Assembly: GCA_035544955.1 (NCBI GenBank)
Contig: DASZZN010000023.1
Span: 42,812 to 106,811 of the forward strand
Length of the DNA: 64,000 bases
Direction of reading: 5' to 3'
Source of the DNA: Candidatus Dormiibacterota bacterium
GTDB lineage: Bacteria > Chloroflexota > Dormibacteria > CF-121
Below, piece by piece: positions 32,393 to 40,526 of the stretch; the first letter of the stretch is position 1; each line of letters starts with the position of its first letter. Below the pieces are notes generated by a model. It had not been told where the DNA came from and made no database searches. It worked only from the letters and a program-made list of their open reading frames with translations. Position numbers and translations under genes: made by a program.

Positions 32393-33916
32393 ATGCCCAA
32401 TTACTTGTCGCCCGGCGTATACGTAGAGGAGGTCGAAGCCGGCTCACGCCCCATTGAAGGGGTTGGGACCGCGACCGCCGCCTTTGTCGGCCTCGCCGAG
32501 AAGGGTCCGGTCAACGCCCCAACGTTGGTCACCAACTGGAGCCAGTTTTCGCAGACGTTCGGCGGATTCCTGGAAGGGTCGTATCTCGCGCATTCGGTCT
32601 ACGGCTACTTCCTGAACGGCGGTGGGTCCGCCTACATCGTCCGGATCGGCGCCGACGGCCATGCACCATCAGCCCAGGCCGAGCTGCCGAGCGCGAAGGA
32701 CAAGTCACTGGCAGGGTATCGCGTCCTGGCGCTGGAGGGCGGTCAGCCCGGCAACGACATCCAGGTCGAGGTCGCGGAAGCCTCGCAACCCTCCGAGGAC
32801 ACCTTCAAGCTGATCGTCACGCGCGGAAAGGATCGCGAGGAGTACGACAACGTCACGACGCGCAAGGGCAAGAACAACGTCCTTACGGCCGTGAAGACCG
32901 CGTCGAAGCTAATCCAGCTCGAGGAGATCGGGACCGCCGGCGCACTGGAGAAGGTCCCCGCCCCGGGCAAGGTTACGCTTCAGGGCGGCGGCGGCACGAT
33001 GCCCGCCCGGGTCACCCCGGATGAGTACGTGGGCAATTCCGCCGATCGCACCGGGTTCGCGGGTCTCGAAGCCGTCGACACCGTCACCATGCTCAGCGTG
33101 CCTGACCTGATGGCCGCGTACCAGCGCGGCATGATCGACTCCGAGCAGGTCAAGGCCGTGCAGCTTGCGATGATCGCACACTGCGAACTGATGGGCGACC
33201 GAGTCGCCATTCTCGATGCACCGCCCGGACTGAACGCGCAGCAGATCCGCGAGTGGCGGGTCGACAAGGCGGGCTACGACTCGAAGTACGCCACCCTCTA
33301 CTGGCCGTGGGTCAAGGTCTTCGACCCCCTCGCCGGCCAGGCGAATTTCGTTCCGCCGAGCGGCCACATGGCCGGCATCTGGGCGCGCAACGACGACACC
33401 CGCGGCGTGCACAAGGCCCCGGCGAACGAGGTCGTACGCGGCGCGATCTCCCTCGAGCTACAGGTCACCAAGAGCGAGCACGATTTGCTGAACCCGCAGG
33501 GCATCAACGTTATTCGCGCCTTCCCCGGCCGCGGCATCCGGGTCTGGGGCGCGCGGACATTGTCGAGCGATCCGGCCTGGCGGTACATCAACGTCCGCCG
33601 GCTCTTCAACTACATAGAGGGCTCCATCCTGCTGGGCACCCAGTGGGTGGTCTTCGAGCCCAACGACATGGCGCTCTGGGAGCGGGTCAAGCGCACCATC
33701 AGCGCCTTCCTTGTTCGCGTCTGGCGCGACGGCGCACTCTTCGGGGCGACACCCGGCGAGGCGTTCTATGTCAAATGCGACGGCGAGCTGAACACGTCCG
33801 AGACGATCGACGCCGGACAGCTCATTGTCGAGATCGGCATCGCGCCGGTCAAACCGGCGGAGTTCGTCGTGTTCAAGATCGCCCAGTTCTCGGGCGGTAC
33901 ATCGCTAACCGAATAA
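32393..33916 (+). CDS. Contractile injection system sheath protein
   Basis: A 507-residue phage-tail-sheath-family protein that forms the contractile outer layer. The N-terminus MPNYLSPGVYVEEVEAGSRP and the AAFVGLAEKGP strand are family hallmarks, as is the C-terminal domain with GIRVWGARTL, RYINVRRLFNYIEGS and the terminal IAPVKPAEFVVFKIAQ strand, which in known sheaths links neighbouring subunits. The ATG at 32393 is preferred over an in-frame TTG six bases earlier because AGGGAGGAG lies seven to eight bases before the ATG. This is the only sheath gene here, whereas Afp/PVC have three paralogues. It leads the structural operon. Confidence 0.97.
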   Translation: MPNYLSPGVYVEEVEAGSRPIEGVGTATAAFVGLAEKGPVNAPTLVTNWSQFSQTFGGFLEGSYLAHSVYGYFLNGGGSAYIVRIGADGHAPSAQAELPSAKDKSLAGYRVLALEGGQPGNDIQVEVAEASQPSEDTFKLIVTRGKDREEYDNVTTRKGKNNVLTAVKTASKLIQLEEIGTAGALEKVPAPGKVTLQGGGGTMPARVTPDEYVGNSADRTGFAGLEAVDTVTMLSVPDLMAAYQRGMIDSEQVKAVQLAMIAHCELMGDRVAILDAPPGLNAQQIREWRVDKAGYDSKYATLYWPWVKVFDPLAGQANFVPPSGHMAGIWARNDDTRGVHKAPANEVVRGAISLELQVTKSEHDLLNPQGINVIRAFPGRGIRVWGARTLSSDPAWRYINVRRLFNYIEGSILLGTQWVVFEPNDMALWERVKRTISAFLVRVWRDGALFGATPGEAFYVKCDGELNTSETIDAGQLIVEIGIAPVKPAEFVVFKIAQFSGGTSLTE

Positions 33917-33927
33917 AGGAGGAATAG

Positions 33928-34389
33928 ATGGCAACTGGTATATCGAATGTCTCGAACAACGACGCACTAGCCGCCCGGAACTTCGCCATAGAAGTTGACG
34001 GCACAACCATCGCGCAGTTCACCGAGGTCGGCGGGTTGACCTCCGAGATGGATGTCACCGAGCTGAAGGAGAACGGCCCCGACGGCAAGATGATCATCAA
34101 AAAGATCCCGGGCGCGCACAAGACGCCGACGCTGACGCTGAAGCGGGCCAAGAACGTGTCGATGGAGCTCTACAAGTGGCACAAGCTCGCGCTCGACGGC
34201 AAGGTCAAGGAAGCTCGCAAGAACGGCTCCGTGATTCTCTACGACTACGAAGCCGGCGAGGTTGCCCGCTGGAACTTCGTGAACGCCTGGCCATCGAAGC
34301 TCACCACCGGGAGCCTCAAGGCGGGATCGAATGATGTCGTGACCGAGGAAGCCACCATCGTCATGGAAGGCTTCGAGCGAGTCAAGTGA
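33928..34389 (+). CDS. Inner tube protein 1 (gp19/Afp1-like)
   Basis: A 153-residue T4 gp19-like tail tube protein. The fold's signature strands are visible: NFAIEVDGTTIAQFTEVGGL, VTELKENGPDGK and KIPGAHKTPTLTLKRAK, then WNFVNAWPSKLTTGSLKAG and VTEEATIVMEGFERVK. It builds the Hcp-like ring stack that is expelled on contraction. A strong AAAGGAGG lies before the ATG, 11 bases after the sheath stop. It overlaps the next gene by four bases (GTGA). Confidence 0.95.
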   Translation: MATGISNVSNNDALAARNFAIEVDGTTIAQFTEVGGLTSEMDVTELKENGPDGKMIIKKIPGAHKTPTLTLKRAKNVSMELYKWHKLALDGKVKEARKNGSVILYDYEAGEVARWNFVNAWPSKLTTGSLKAGSNDVVTEEATIVMEGFERVK

Positions 34390-34808
34390 GTCCGGTATCC
34401 AGCATGGCGGAGGTCGATCGCTCGACCTCCGCCTCCACCCTGCACACGGAATTCGCCTTCGCGCTGCCGCGCGGCTACGTCGACGAAGCCGGAACCGTAC
34501 ATCGCGAGGGTGTGATGCGCCTCGCAACCGCGCGCGACGAGATTCTCCCCCAGCGCGATCCGCGGGTGCGTGATAACGAGGCCTACCTGACTGTCCTGCT
34601 GCTGTCCCGGGTGGTCACCCGGCTCGGTACTGTGCCGCAAGTGACCTCCGGGACCATCGAAGGTCTCTTCGCATCCGACCTGGCCTTTCTGCAAGATCTC
34701 TACCGCCGGATCAACCAGGAGGGGCATACGCAGGCGGCCGTGACTTGTCCGGACTGCAAGCACCAGTTCACCGTTGACATGGCAGGTGGTCGCCTGGGGG
34801 GGTTGTGA
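34386..34808 (+). CDS. CIS assembly protein with CPxC motif
   Basis: A 140-residue protein between the tube and DUF6760 genes, a position conserved in actinobacterial-type injection systems, where tail-assembly (chaperone-like) proteins are encoded. It has an N-terminal beta region (TEFAFALPRGYVDEAGTVHR), a middle helical part (NEAYLTVLLLSRVVTRLG) and, near the C-terminus, a single CPDC knuckle followed by KHQFTVDM that may bind a metal jointly with a partner. GTG start overlaps the tube stop; Met7 is an alternative. The name of its role is inferred from position. Confidence 0.75.
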   Translation: MSPVSSMAEVDRSTSASTLHTEFAFALPRGYVDEAGTVHREGVMRLATARDEILPQRDPRVRDNEAYLTVLLLSRVVTRLGTVPQVTSGTIEGLFASDLAFLQDLYRRINQEGHTQAAVTCPDCKHQFTVDMAGGRLGGL

Positions 34809-34969
34809 CGTACGCGACCGACCGCCTCTTCGAGGAGATCGCGTACGTGGCGTATCACCTGCACTGGTCGTTCGAAGAGATTCTCGATCTAGAGCATCCC
34901 GTTCGGCAGCGCGTCGTCGAGGAGATCGCCGGCATCAATCGGCGTCTCGCGGAAGAGCAGGAAGCGTAA
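34805..34969 (+). CDS. DUF6760-type small CIS protein
   Basis: A 54-residue protein, MTYATDRLFEEIAYVAYHLH at the start, then WSFEEILDLEH and a C-terminal helix ending INRRLAEEQEA. The pattern LYEEVAYIAYHxHWxxxxILxxEH with a terminal Arg-rich helix is what I know for DUF6760 proteins of tail-like operons. The GTG start overlaps the previous TGA (GTGA) and the stop is three bases before the next ATG, so it is firmly embedded in the operon. Function unknown; a scaffold or chaperone partner of the CPxC protein is plausible. Confidence 0.85.
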   Translation: MTYATDRLFEEIAYVAYHLHWSFEEILDLEHPVRQRVVEEIAGINRRLAEEQEA

Positions 34970-34972
34970 ACA

Positions 34973-36823
34973 ATGTGGCCGTTCAAACAAAAGGTTGAGG
35001 CGCCGGCGGCAGAGGGACCGAAGCCTGTGCCGGCGCCCGTGATTCGCCGCGATTGGGTCGGGCTGCCGCCCATCCAGCGGATCGTCGGCGCACACCCGCT
35101 CACAGCACCCAGCGATCGGTTTCGCGATGACCTGGTGACGCATCAAGATCCATCAGTCAGCTCGGACACGATGAGCCATCAGGTCAGCGCCGAAGCCCCG
35201 CCGGGTCTGGTTCTGGCCCTTGCTCGGCCGACCACCCGCAGCGACGGCCCCGCCATGATTCCGCGCCCACGCGTGCAACGAAGCGTGGCGAGCGCGGCAG
35301 CCGAGTCGGGGGAGTCGGATGGGGATGAGGCCGCGTCCGAGTCGGCGCGGCCCACCCCTATTCCAGCAAGTGCGCACACGGTCGCGGCTCGGGAGCTCCC
35401 CGTCGTGGCGCTCGAGCCGGCCGTTCAGCGCCTCGTCAGCCTGCCGCCGGACGCAGCACCGACTCCCCTTCCGACGGTGGCACAGCGATCGGGCGCCGTG
35501 TCGACGCCGTTCACGATGTCCGCCCCAGGCGATGAGCCGGCTGAAACGCCGTCGGCGCCCTTGCAACGGCTGACCCTGGGCCAGTCGCGACGAATGGGGC
35601 TGGGAGCTCCGATCAACCGCGTGACAGACCGCAGCGTGCAGCGCGCCGCGCCGGAACTCCCTCTCCCTACGATCCCGGAGAGCGTGAGGCAACCCGCTGA
35701 AGCCCCCACCCGGCCGCCCGGGCCGGTGGACACCTCAATGGGGGAGCGCGCGCCGATGGACCACCCCGTGCTGCAAAGGGCGCCAGTGGAGATGCCCATC
35801 GTCGAGGAGACACCGACCGACCTCCCGTCCGCCGTGAGGAGCAGGACGTCATCACTCGGCGCGCCGCTGATGCCTTCGCCGGAAGCAAGCGATGCGCCCA
35901 GGCTGGACCTGCCCCTCGTCGCCCGCCGCCCCGCGGCGGACGAACCCAAAACTGGCGATCGCCAGGAGCGTGCACCGGCGCCTTCGGTCCAGCTGAGCGC
36001 TGCGTCTCTCCCAGAGGATGTGGGTGATTCGTCGAGTGCCGCGCCGCCGGCCGTTCAGCGTGTTGCCGCCGGCAGCTGGCCAGCGCCGTCGTCGACCGAA
36101 AGCCCCCAGACGTTAGGCCTCGCCTACCTCCCGACACCAGCTTTACAGCGCCTGCCGAGCTCGAGGCTGCCGCTGGTTACCGAGTCCGCAGCCCGCGTCA
36201 CGGCCGTGCCCGCGGCATCTGCGCCGGACGCGGCGACGGCGCCTCTCGTCAGCGCCCGGCCGCTGCGTCCCTCCAACATGCTTCAACCAGACGCATCGAC
36301 AGATTCCTCTACCGCCCACCCCGACGCTACCCCGCAAGAGGCGAGGGAGTTTCCACTCCAGAGGGCGATGGAAAATAGCCCCGATCCCGAGCCTGTTCCG
36401 CGCGGGACGGCGAGGCACCTTCCTCTCAGTGCACAAGGGCCGAGCGAGGCTCCTCCCATGGCACGGCTGCCGCTGGCGCCGTCACGCGGCTTCGCGGTGC
36501 AGCGCGCTCCGCAACCGATCGAGGACGCGGAGGTGGGATCCTCGGAGCTTCCGAGCGAAGGCGGCGCGCCCGTGGTTCAGGGCGCCTGGTTCGACTCGAT
36601 TTCGAGTGCAGCCAGCAGCCTCCCCTCGGGCGCGGCGAGCGCCGGAGGGAGCGCGATCGGGTCGGCAATCGGCGGCGCCGCCTCGGCCCTGGGGGGCCAC
36701 AAGCCCGAAGAGACGGACATGGATGAGCTCGCTGGAAAGCTCTACGACCGGATCCGCAACCGATTGAAGACAGAACTGTTGGTCGATCGGGAGCGCGCCG
36801 GCTTCCTGACCGACTTGCGCTGA
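34973..36823 (+). CDS. Long low-complexity VQR-repeat protein of the CIS operon
   Basis: A 616-residue protein, mostly Pro/Ala/Ser-rich and apparently disordered. About ten (V/L)QR units punctuate it roughly every 30-70 residues, for example PRVQRSVA, PAVQRLVS, SVQRAAPE, PAVQRVAAG, FPLQRAMEN and FAVQRAPQ. A Gly/Ala/Ser-rich stretch (about 545-575) leads to a conserved-looking C-terminal amphipathic helix, MDELAGKLYDRIRNRL, followed by ERAGFLTDLR. It lies between DUF6760 and the second tube. The VQR units also occur at the end of the DUF4157 protein. Candidates are tape measure, tube-lumen scaffold or cargo-docking strand. It has no coiled coils or membrane segments of a classical tape measure. 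Confidence 0.75.
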   Translation: MWPFKQKVEAPAAEGPKPVPAPVIRRDWVGLPPIQRIVGAHPLTAPSDRFRDDLVTHQDPSVSSDTMSHQVSAEAPPGLVLALARPTTRSDGPAMIPRPRVQRSVASAAAESGESDGDEAASESARPTPIPASAHTVAARELPVVALEPAVQRLVSLPPDAAPTPLPTVAQRSGAVSTPFTMSAPGDEPAETPSAPLQRLTLGQSRRMGLGAPINRVTDRSVQRAAPELPLPTIPESVRQPAEAPTRPPGPVDTSMGERAPMDHPVLQRAPVEMPIVEETPTDLPSAVRSRTSSLGAPLMPSPEASDAPRLDLPLVARRPAADEPKTGDRQERAPAPSVQLSAASLPEDVGDSSSAAPPAVQRVAAGSWPAPSSTESPQTLGLAYLPTPALQRLPSSRLPLVTESAARVTAVPAASAPDAATAPLVSARPLRPSNMLQPDASTDSSTAHPDATPQEAREFPLQRAMENSPDPEPVPRGTARHLPLSAQGPSEAPPMARLPLAPSRGFAVQRAPQPIEDAEVGSSELPSEGGAPVVQGAWFDSISSAASSLPSGAASAGGSAIGSAIGGAASALGGHKPEETDMDELAGKLYDRIRNRLKTELLVDRERAGFLTDLR

Positions 36824-36834
36824 GGAGGAAATCA

Positions 36835-37263
36835 ATGCCTGACCATGCCCACGCTCAAAGCCTTCGGTTCCGTGTCAAGATCGACGGCCAGGGCGACCTT
36901 GGGAACTGGTCGAAGTGCGACGGCTTGTCCGTCGAGTACGACGTCTTCGAATACAAGGAGGGCGGCGAGAACGGTTTCGTCCACCGCATCCCTGGCCGTG
37001 TCAAGTACCAGAACGTCAAACTGACACGACCGGTCAACAAGGACACCAGCAAGGTCGCCAACTGGATGGCCACGCTCAAGGTGGCAGTCAAGCGCCAGAC
37101 CGCGGAGATCTCCGCGCTGGATACCGAGGGCCATGCCATCGCGACCTGGAACCTCGAAGGCGTCTTCCCCGTCAAGTGGAATGGGCCATCGCTCGACATC
37201 GGCGCCAACCAGGTGGCGACGGAAACCCTCGAGCTCGCCCACAACGGATTCCTCACCGGATAG
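36835..37263 (+). CDS. Inner tube protein 2 (gp19-like tube initiator)
   Basis: A 142-residue second gp19-type tube protein: LRFRVKIDGQGDLGNWSKCD, YKEGGENGFVHRIPGRVKYQ and WNLEGVFPVKWNGPSLDIGA are the conserved strands. In Afp/PVC the second tube paralogue (Afp5-like) forms the first ring above the baseplate, so this is probably the tube initiator. GAGGAGG precedes the ATG, 11 bases after the VQR gene. The LysM protein follows after seven bases. Confidence 0.93.
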   Translation: MPDHAHAQSLRFRVKIDGQGDLGNWSKCDGLSVEYDVFEYKEGGENGFVHRIPGRVKYQNVKLTRPVNKDTSKVANWMATLKVAVKRQTAEISALDTEGHAIATWNLEGVFPVKWNGPSLDIGANQVATETLELAHNGFLTG

Positions 37264-37270
37264 GAGCAGC

Positions 37271-37960
37271 ATGGAACCGATGAAGATGGTCAAAGCGAAG
37301 CTCGAAGAGGTCGACGGGATGGAGAAGCTCGAATTCAAGTTCAATCCGAGCGAATATTCCGTGCAGAAGACGGCGCAGTGGGATGCCCCCAAACGCAGCA
37401 TGAGCACTAAGGCCGGCGCCAAACCGGAGTTCATTGGCAGCGGCCCGCAAACGGTGAGTCTGCAGATTTTCTTTGACGACTGGGAAGCCCCTTACGGCGA
37501 CGTGACCAAACACGTCGAGAAGCTTTTCAAGTGGTGCCAGCCAAGTCAGAAGTCGACCGCCCGCGACAACCCTCATCCCCCACTTCTACGCTTGATCTGG
37601 GGAAGCAACCTGCACCTGGCCGAGCACAAGTTCTACCTGGCATCGGTGAACGCCAAGTACACGATGTTCGGGCGCACCGGGAACCCGCTGCGGGCGACGG
37701 CCGATATCAGCCTCAAGGAATCCCCGGACGAGCCGGCCGCCCAGAACCCCACCTCCGGTTCGATCCACGCGCGGGCCACCCACCTGATCTCCGAGGGCGA
37801 CACCCTCCAGTCGATCGCGACCAATGAGTACGGCAACCCCAATCTGTGGCGAGGGCTGGCCACCTTCAACGACATCGATGATCCGTTGCGGCTAAATATC
37901 GGCAGCCGGATCCTGATCCCAAGCCGCGACGAAGCCGCGGACGGCGCGAAGGGCAGCTGA
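37271..37960 (+). CDS. LysM-containing baseplate hub protein (Afp7/Pvc7-like)
   Basis: A 229-residue protein. The first 165 residues match the CIS tube-capping/hub family (KLEFKFNPSEYSVQKTAQW, LQIFFDDW, PPLLRLIWGSNLHLAEHKFY) and the last 50 form a LysM domain (ISEGDTLQSIATNEYGNPNL). Homologues such as T4 gp53 and Afp7 join tube, spike hub and wedge. The start MEPMKMVK at 37271 follows a GGAGCAG site just after the tube stop; the open frame extends upstream but runs out of frame through the tube gene. Confidence 0.9.
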   Translation: MEPMKMVKAKLEEVDGMEKLEFKFNPSEYSVQKTAQWDAPKRSMSTKAGAKPEFIGSGPQTVSLQIFFDDWEAPYGDVTKHVEKLFKWCQPSQKSTARDNPHPPLLRLIWGSNLHLAEHKFYLASVNAKYTMFGRTGNPLRATADISLKESPDEPAAQNPTSGSIHARATHLISEGDTLQSIATNEYGNPNLWRGLATFNDIDDPLRLNIGSRILIPSRDEAADGAKGS

Positions 37961-37964
37961 CACG

Positions 37965-39764
37965 ATGGCGCAGAACTTCCATGTCTGGCCGGACATCCAG
38001 CTCAACGGGTCGAAGTTGTCTGATGAGTTGGAGGCTCTGCTGGAACAGGTCGTCATCGATCATCACCAGCACCTTCCGGACATGTTCGCGATCACCTTCC
38101 ACGATCCGGACCGCGACGTCCTGGGACAACTGCACGCCGCGATCGGCGACACGGTGACGATCAAAGTCACACCGCCGGGCGGTTCTCCGGAAACCCTGAT
38201 CAAGGGCGAAGTCACCGGCTTCGAGGCGGAATATGGCGCCAGCCGGCTGCGCACGGTGCTGCGCGGATACGACATGTCGCATCGACTCCATCGCGGACGT
38301 CGCACCGAGACCTACAAGAACGTCACGGACTCCGACATCGCCCGGACCGTGGCCAGTCGCGCGAACCTGACGATCGGCAAGATCGACTCGACCAGCGGGA
38401 CGCACGACCATGTCTCGCAGGCCAACCAGTCTGACTGGGACTTCTTGAAGTCTCGCGCTCGTGAGATCGGCTTTGAGCTGGCCATGGAGGACGGGAAGTT
38501 CAACTTTCGCCAGCCGATCCAGGCGTCGGGGGCGCCGCAGAGCGGCACCTACCAGAGCCACAGCGATCCCCTCCAGCTCGTCTTCGGCGAGGACCTGATC
38601 GAGTTTCGGCCGCGGGTCACGTCGGCCGAGCAAATCAAGGACGTCAAGGTACGCGGCTGGGACCCCGTCCAGAAGCAGGCCGTCATCGGCTCCGCCAACT
38701 CGGGCACGGTGGCGACCGATTCGCTGCAGGACGACCCGTCCAAGTTGGCGAACAAGTTTGGCGGGGCGACCTTTACCGCCGTGAACCGGCCGCTAACCCA
38801 GCAGGCAGAAGTCGATGGGGCGGCCGCGTCGATCGCCGAGTCGATCTCCAGCGCCTTTGCCGAAGCGGACGGCCTCGCGAATGGCAACCCCAAGCTCAAG
38901 GCCGGCACGACGATCAGCGTTGGCGTCGTCGGCGATGAGTTCTCCGGCAAATACACACTGACCAGCGCGCGCCACATCTTCGGCGAGCAGGGCTATCGCA
39001 CGCATTTTGTGATCAGCGGCCGGCAGGACCGCTCGCTGCTCGGCCTCGCATCATTGGGCTCCTCGAACGGCCACGCGTCGGCGGGCGGCGCCCCGATCAA
39101 TGGCGTGGTCGTGGCTCTGGTGACCGACAACAACGACCCTAACAACGCGGCGCGGGTCAAGCTCAAGTTCCCCTGGCTCGACGACAACTACGAGTCCGAC
39201 TGGGCGCGGATCACGCAGCTGGGCGCGGGGCCGGACAGCGGCGCGCATTTCATTCCCGAGGTCAATGACGAGGTGCTGGTCGCCTTCGAGTTCGGCGACA
39301 TCCGCCGACCCTACGTGATCGGCAGCCTCCACAACGGGCAGGACAAACCGAAGTTAGGCAATGGACTGTTCGACAACGGCAAGGTCAAGCGGCGTGGCTT
39401 CATCTCGCGCAAGGGCCACCAATTCATCTTCTTCGACGACCCGAACAAGGCCGGGATGGCCTTCATCAGTAGCGATGGCAAGCTCAAGATCTCGCTCAAC
39501 GAGACCAACTCGGAGATCCATATCGAGTCGCAGGGGAAGATTCACGTCGAGAGCCAGAAGGACATGATTTTCGAGTCCCAGGCCAACCTGAACCTGAAGG
39601 CGGGGCAGGGGCTCAAGGTCGAAGCCGGGACCAACCTCGATATGAAGGCCAGTTCCGGAGCCACCCTGGACGGCGGAGGGCAGCTCGAAGTCAAGGCAAG
39701 CGGGCAGCTCAAGGTCACCGGCGCCATGGTTGACGTCAACAGCGGCGCCCTGCAGGTGATGTGA
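37965..39764 (+). CDS. VgrG-like spike protein (gp27/gp5 fusion, Pvc8-like)
   Basis: A 599-residue trimeric spike. Residues 1 to about 350 are the gp27-like hub (phage late control D type). An OB-fold with VVALVTDNNDPNNAARVKLK lies at about 380-450, followed by EVNDEVLVAFEFGDIRRPYVIG, a diagnostic VgrG segment. From about 510 to the end is a beta-helix of short repeats (IHIESQGKIHVESQKDM, LNLKAGQGLKVEAG, LEVKASGQLKVTG). No lysozyme domain is present, so the spike itself is not enzymatic. It starts four bases after the LysM gene stop and shares one base with the PAAR-like gene. Confidence 0.96.
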   Translation: MAQNFHVWPDIQLNGSKLSDELEALLEQVVIDHHQHLPDMFAITFHDPDRDVLGQLHAAIGDTVTIKVTPPGGSPETLIKGEVTGFEAEYGASRLRTVLRGYDMSHRLHRGRRTETYKNVTDSDIARTVASRANLTIGKIDSTSGTHDHVSQANQSDWDFLKSRAREIGFELAMEDGKFNFRQPIQASGAPQSGTYQSHSDPLQLVFGEDLIEFRPRVTSAEQIKDVKVRGWDPVQKQAVIGSANSGTVATDSLQDDPSKLANKFGGATFTAVNRPLTQQAEVDGAAASIAESISSAFAEADGLANGNPKLKAGTTISVGVVGDEFSGKYTLTSARHIFGEQGYRTHFVISGRQDRSLLGLASLGSSNGHASAGGAPINGVVVALVTDNNDPNNAARVKLKFPWLDDNYESDWARITQLGAGPDSGAHFIPEVNDEVLVAFEFGDIRRPYVIGSLHNGQDKPKLGNGLFDNGKVKRRGFISRKGHQFIFFDDPNKAGMAFISSDGKLKISLNETNSEIHIESQGKIHVESQKDMIFESQANLNLKAGQGLKVEAGTNLDMKASSGATLDGGGQLEVKASGQLKVTGAMVDVNSGALQVM

Positions 39765-40096
39765 TGCCAGGACCAATCGTCAACATGGGCGGCACGGTGA
39801 CCTGCATGCACGGTGGCCAGGGCCAATGCACGACCGTCAGTCCGAAGGTCATGGTCGGCAGCCAGCCGGTTGTCACCATCCCCGCCTCCTACGTGGTCGC
39901 CGGCTGCGCGTTTCCGCCGCCGCCGGTGGCGAATGGTCCCTGCGTCAGCGGCATCATCCCCTCCGGCAGCACGAAGGTCCTGGTCGGCGGGATGCCGGTG
40001 CTGCTCGCCCTGCCACCGGTGGCCGGCACGTGCATCCCAACCGGCACGCCGATGATGATCGGGTCGGCAGGCCAGACGAAGGTGATCGCGCAATGA
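39764..40096 (+). CDS. PAAR-like spike-tip protein
   Basis: A 110-residue protein with the PAAR/DUF4280 pattern: GTVTCMHGGQGQC, then SQPVVTIPASYVVAGCAF, GPCVSGIIPSGSTKVLVGGM and GTCIPTGTPMMIG. Cys and His residues (C14, H16 and later Cys) could hold the metal found in PAAR tips. It caps the spike beta-helix. The ATG at 39764 overlaps the spike TGA (TGATG); a GTG three bases upstream would add one residue. It overlaps the gp25 gene by four bases. Confidence 0.9.
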   Translation: MPGPIVNMGGTVTCMHGGQGQCTTVSPKVMVGSQPVVTIPASYVVAGCAFPPPPVANGPCVSGIIPSGSTKVLVGGMPVLLALPPVAGTCIPTGTPMMIGSAGQTKVIAQ

Positions 40097-40494
40097 GCGA
40101 AGAATTCATCGGATCCGGATGGGCGTTCCCGCTCCGGACCGACCCGACCGGACGGATCGCCCTGGTCTCGCGTGAGCAGGAGATCGAGGAAAGCATCCGG
40201 CTCATCCTTGGCACCGCGATCGGCGAGCGGCCGATGCGCCCGGAGTTCGGTTGTGCGATTCATGACTACGTCTTCGACAGCGCCGATACCGAGACCGCCG
40301 CCCGGGTGGCGGCGGCGGTGCGCGCATCACTTCGCCGCTGGGAGCCTCGCATCGAGGTGCGTGATGTCCTGGTCAGCTTCGATACCGAGGACTCGAGCAT
40401 CCTCTACATCGACATCCGCTACTCGATCGGGGAGACGAATGATCCCCGCAACCTCGTCTTTCCCTTCTACGTGATTCCACCGGAGACAACGTGA
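40093..40494 (+). CDS. gp25-like baseplate wedge protein
   Basis: A 133-residue GPW/gp25 family protein. The hallmark IEESIRLILGTAIGERPMRP (about 34-53) contains the EPR-like motif here read as ERPMRPEFG, and the C-terminal LYIDIRYSIGETNDPRNLVFPFY is also typical. gp25 starts sheath assembly by mimicking a sheath strand. The start overlaps the PAAR gene TGA (ATGA). A 32-base gap with AGGAGGAGG precedes the next gene. Confidence 0.95.
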   Translation: MSEEFIGSGWAFPLRTDPTGRIALVSREQEIEESIRLILGTAIGERPMRPEFGCAIHDYVFDSADTETAARVAAAVRASLRRWEPRIEVRDVLVSFDTEDSSILYIDIRYSIGETNDPRNLVFPFYVIPPETT

Positions 40495-40526
40495 GAAACC
40501 ACAAATCTGCAGGAGGAGGCTGAGCC

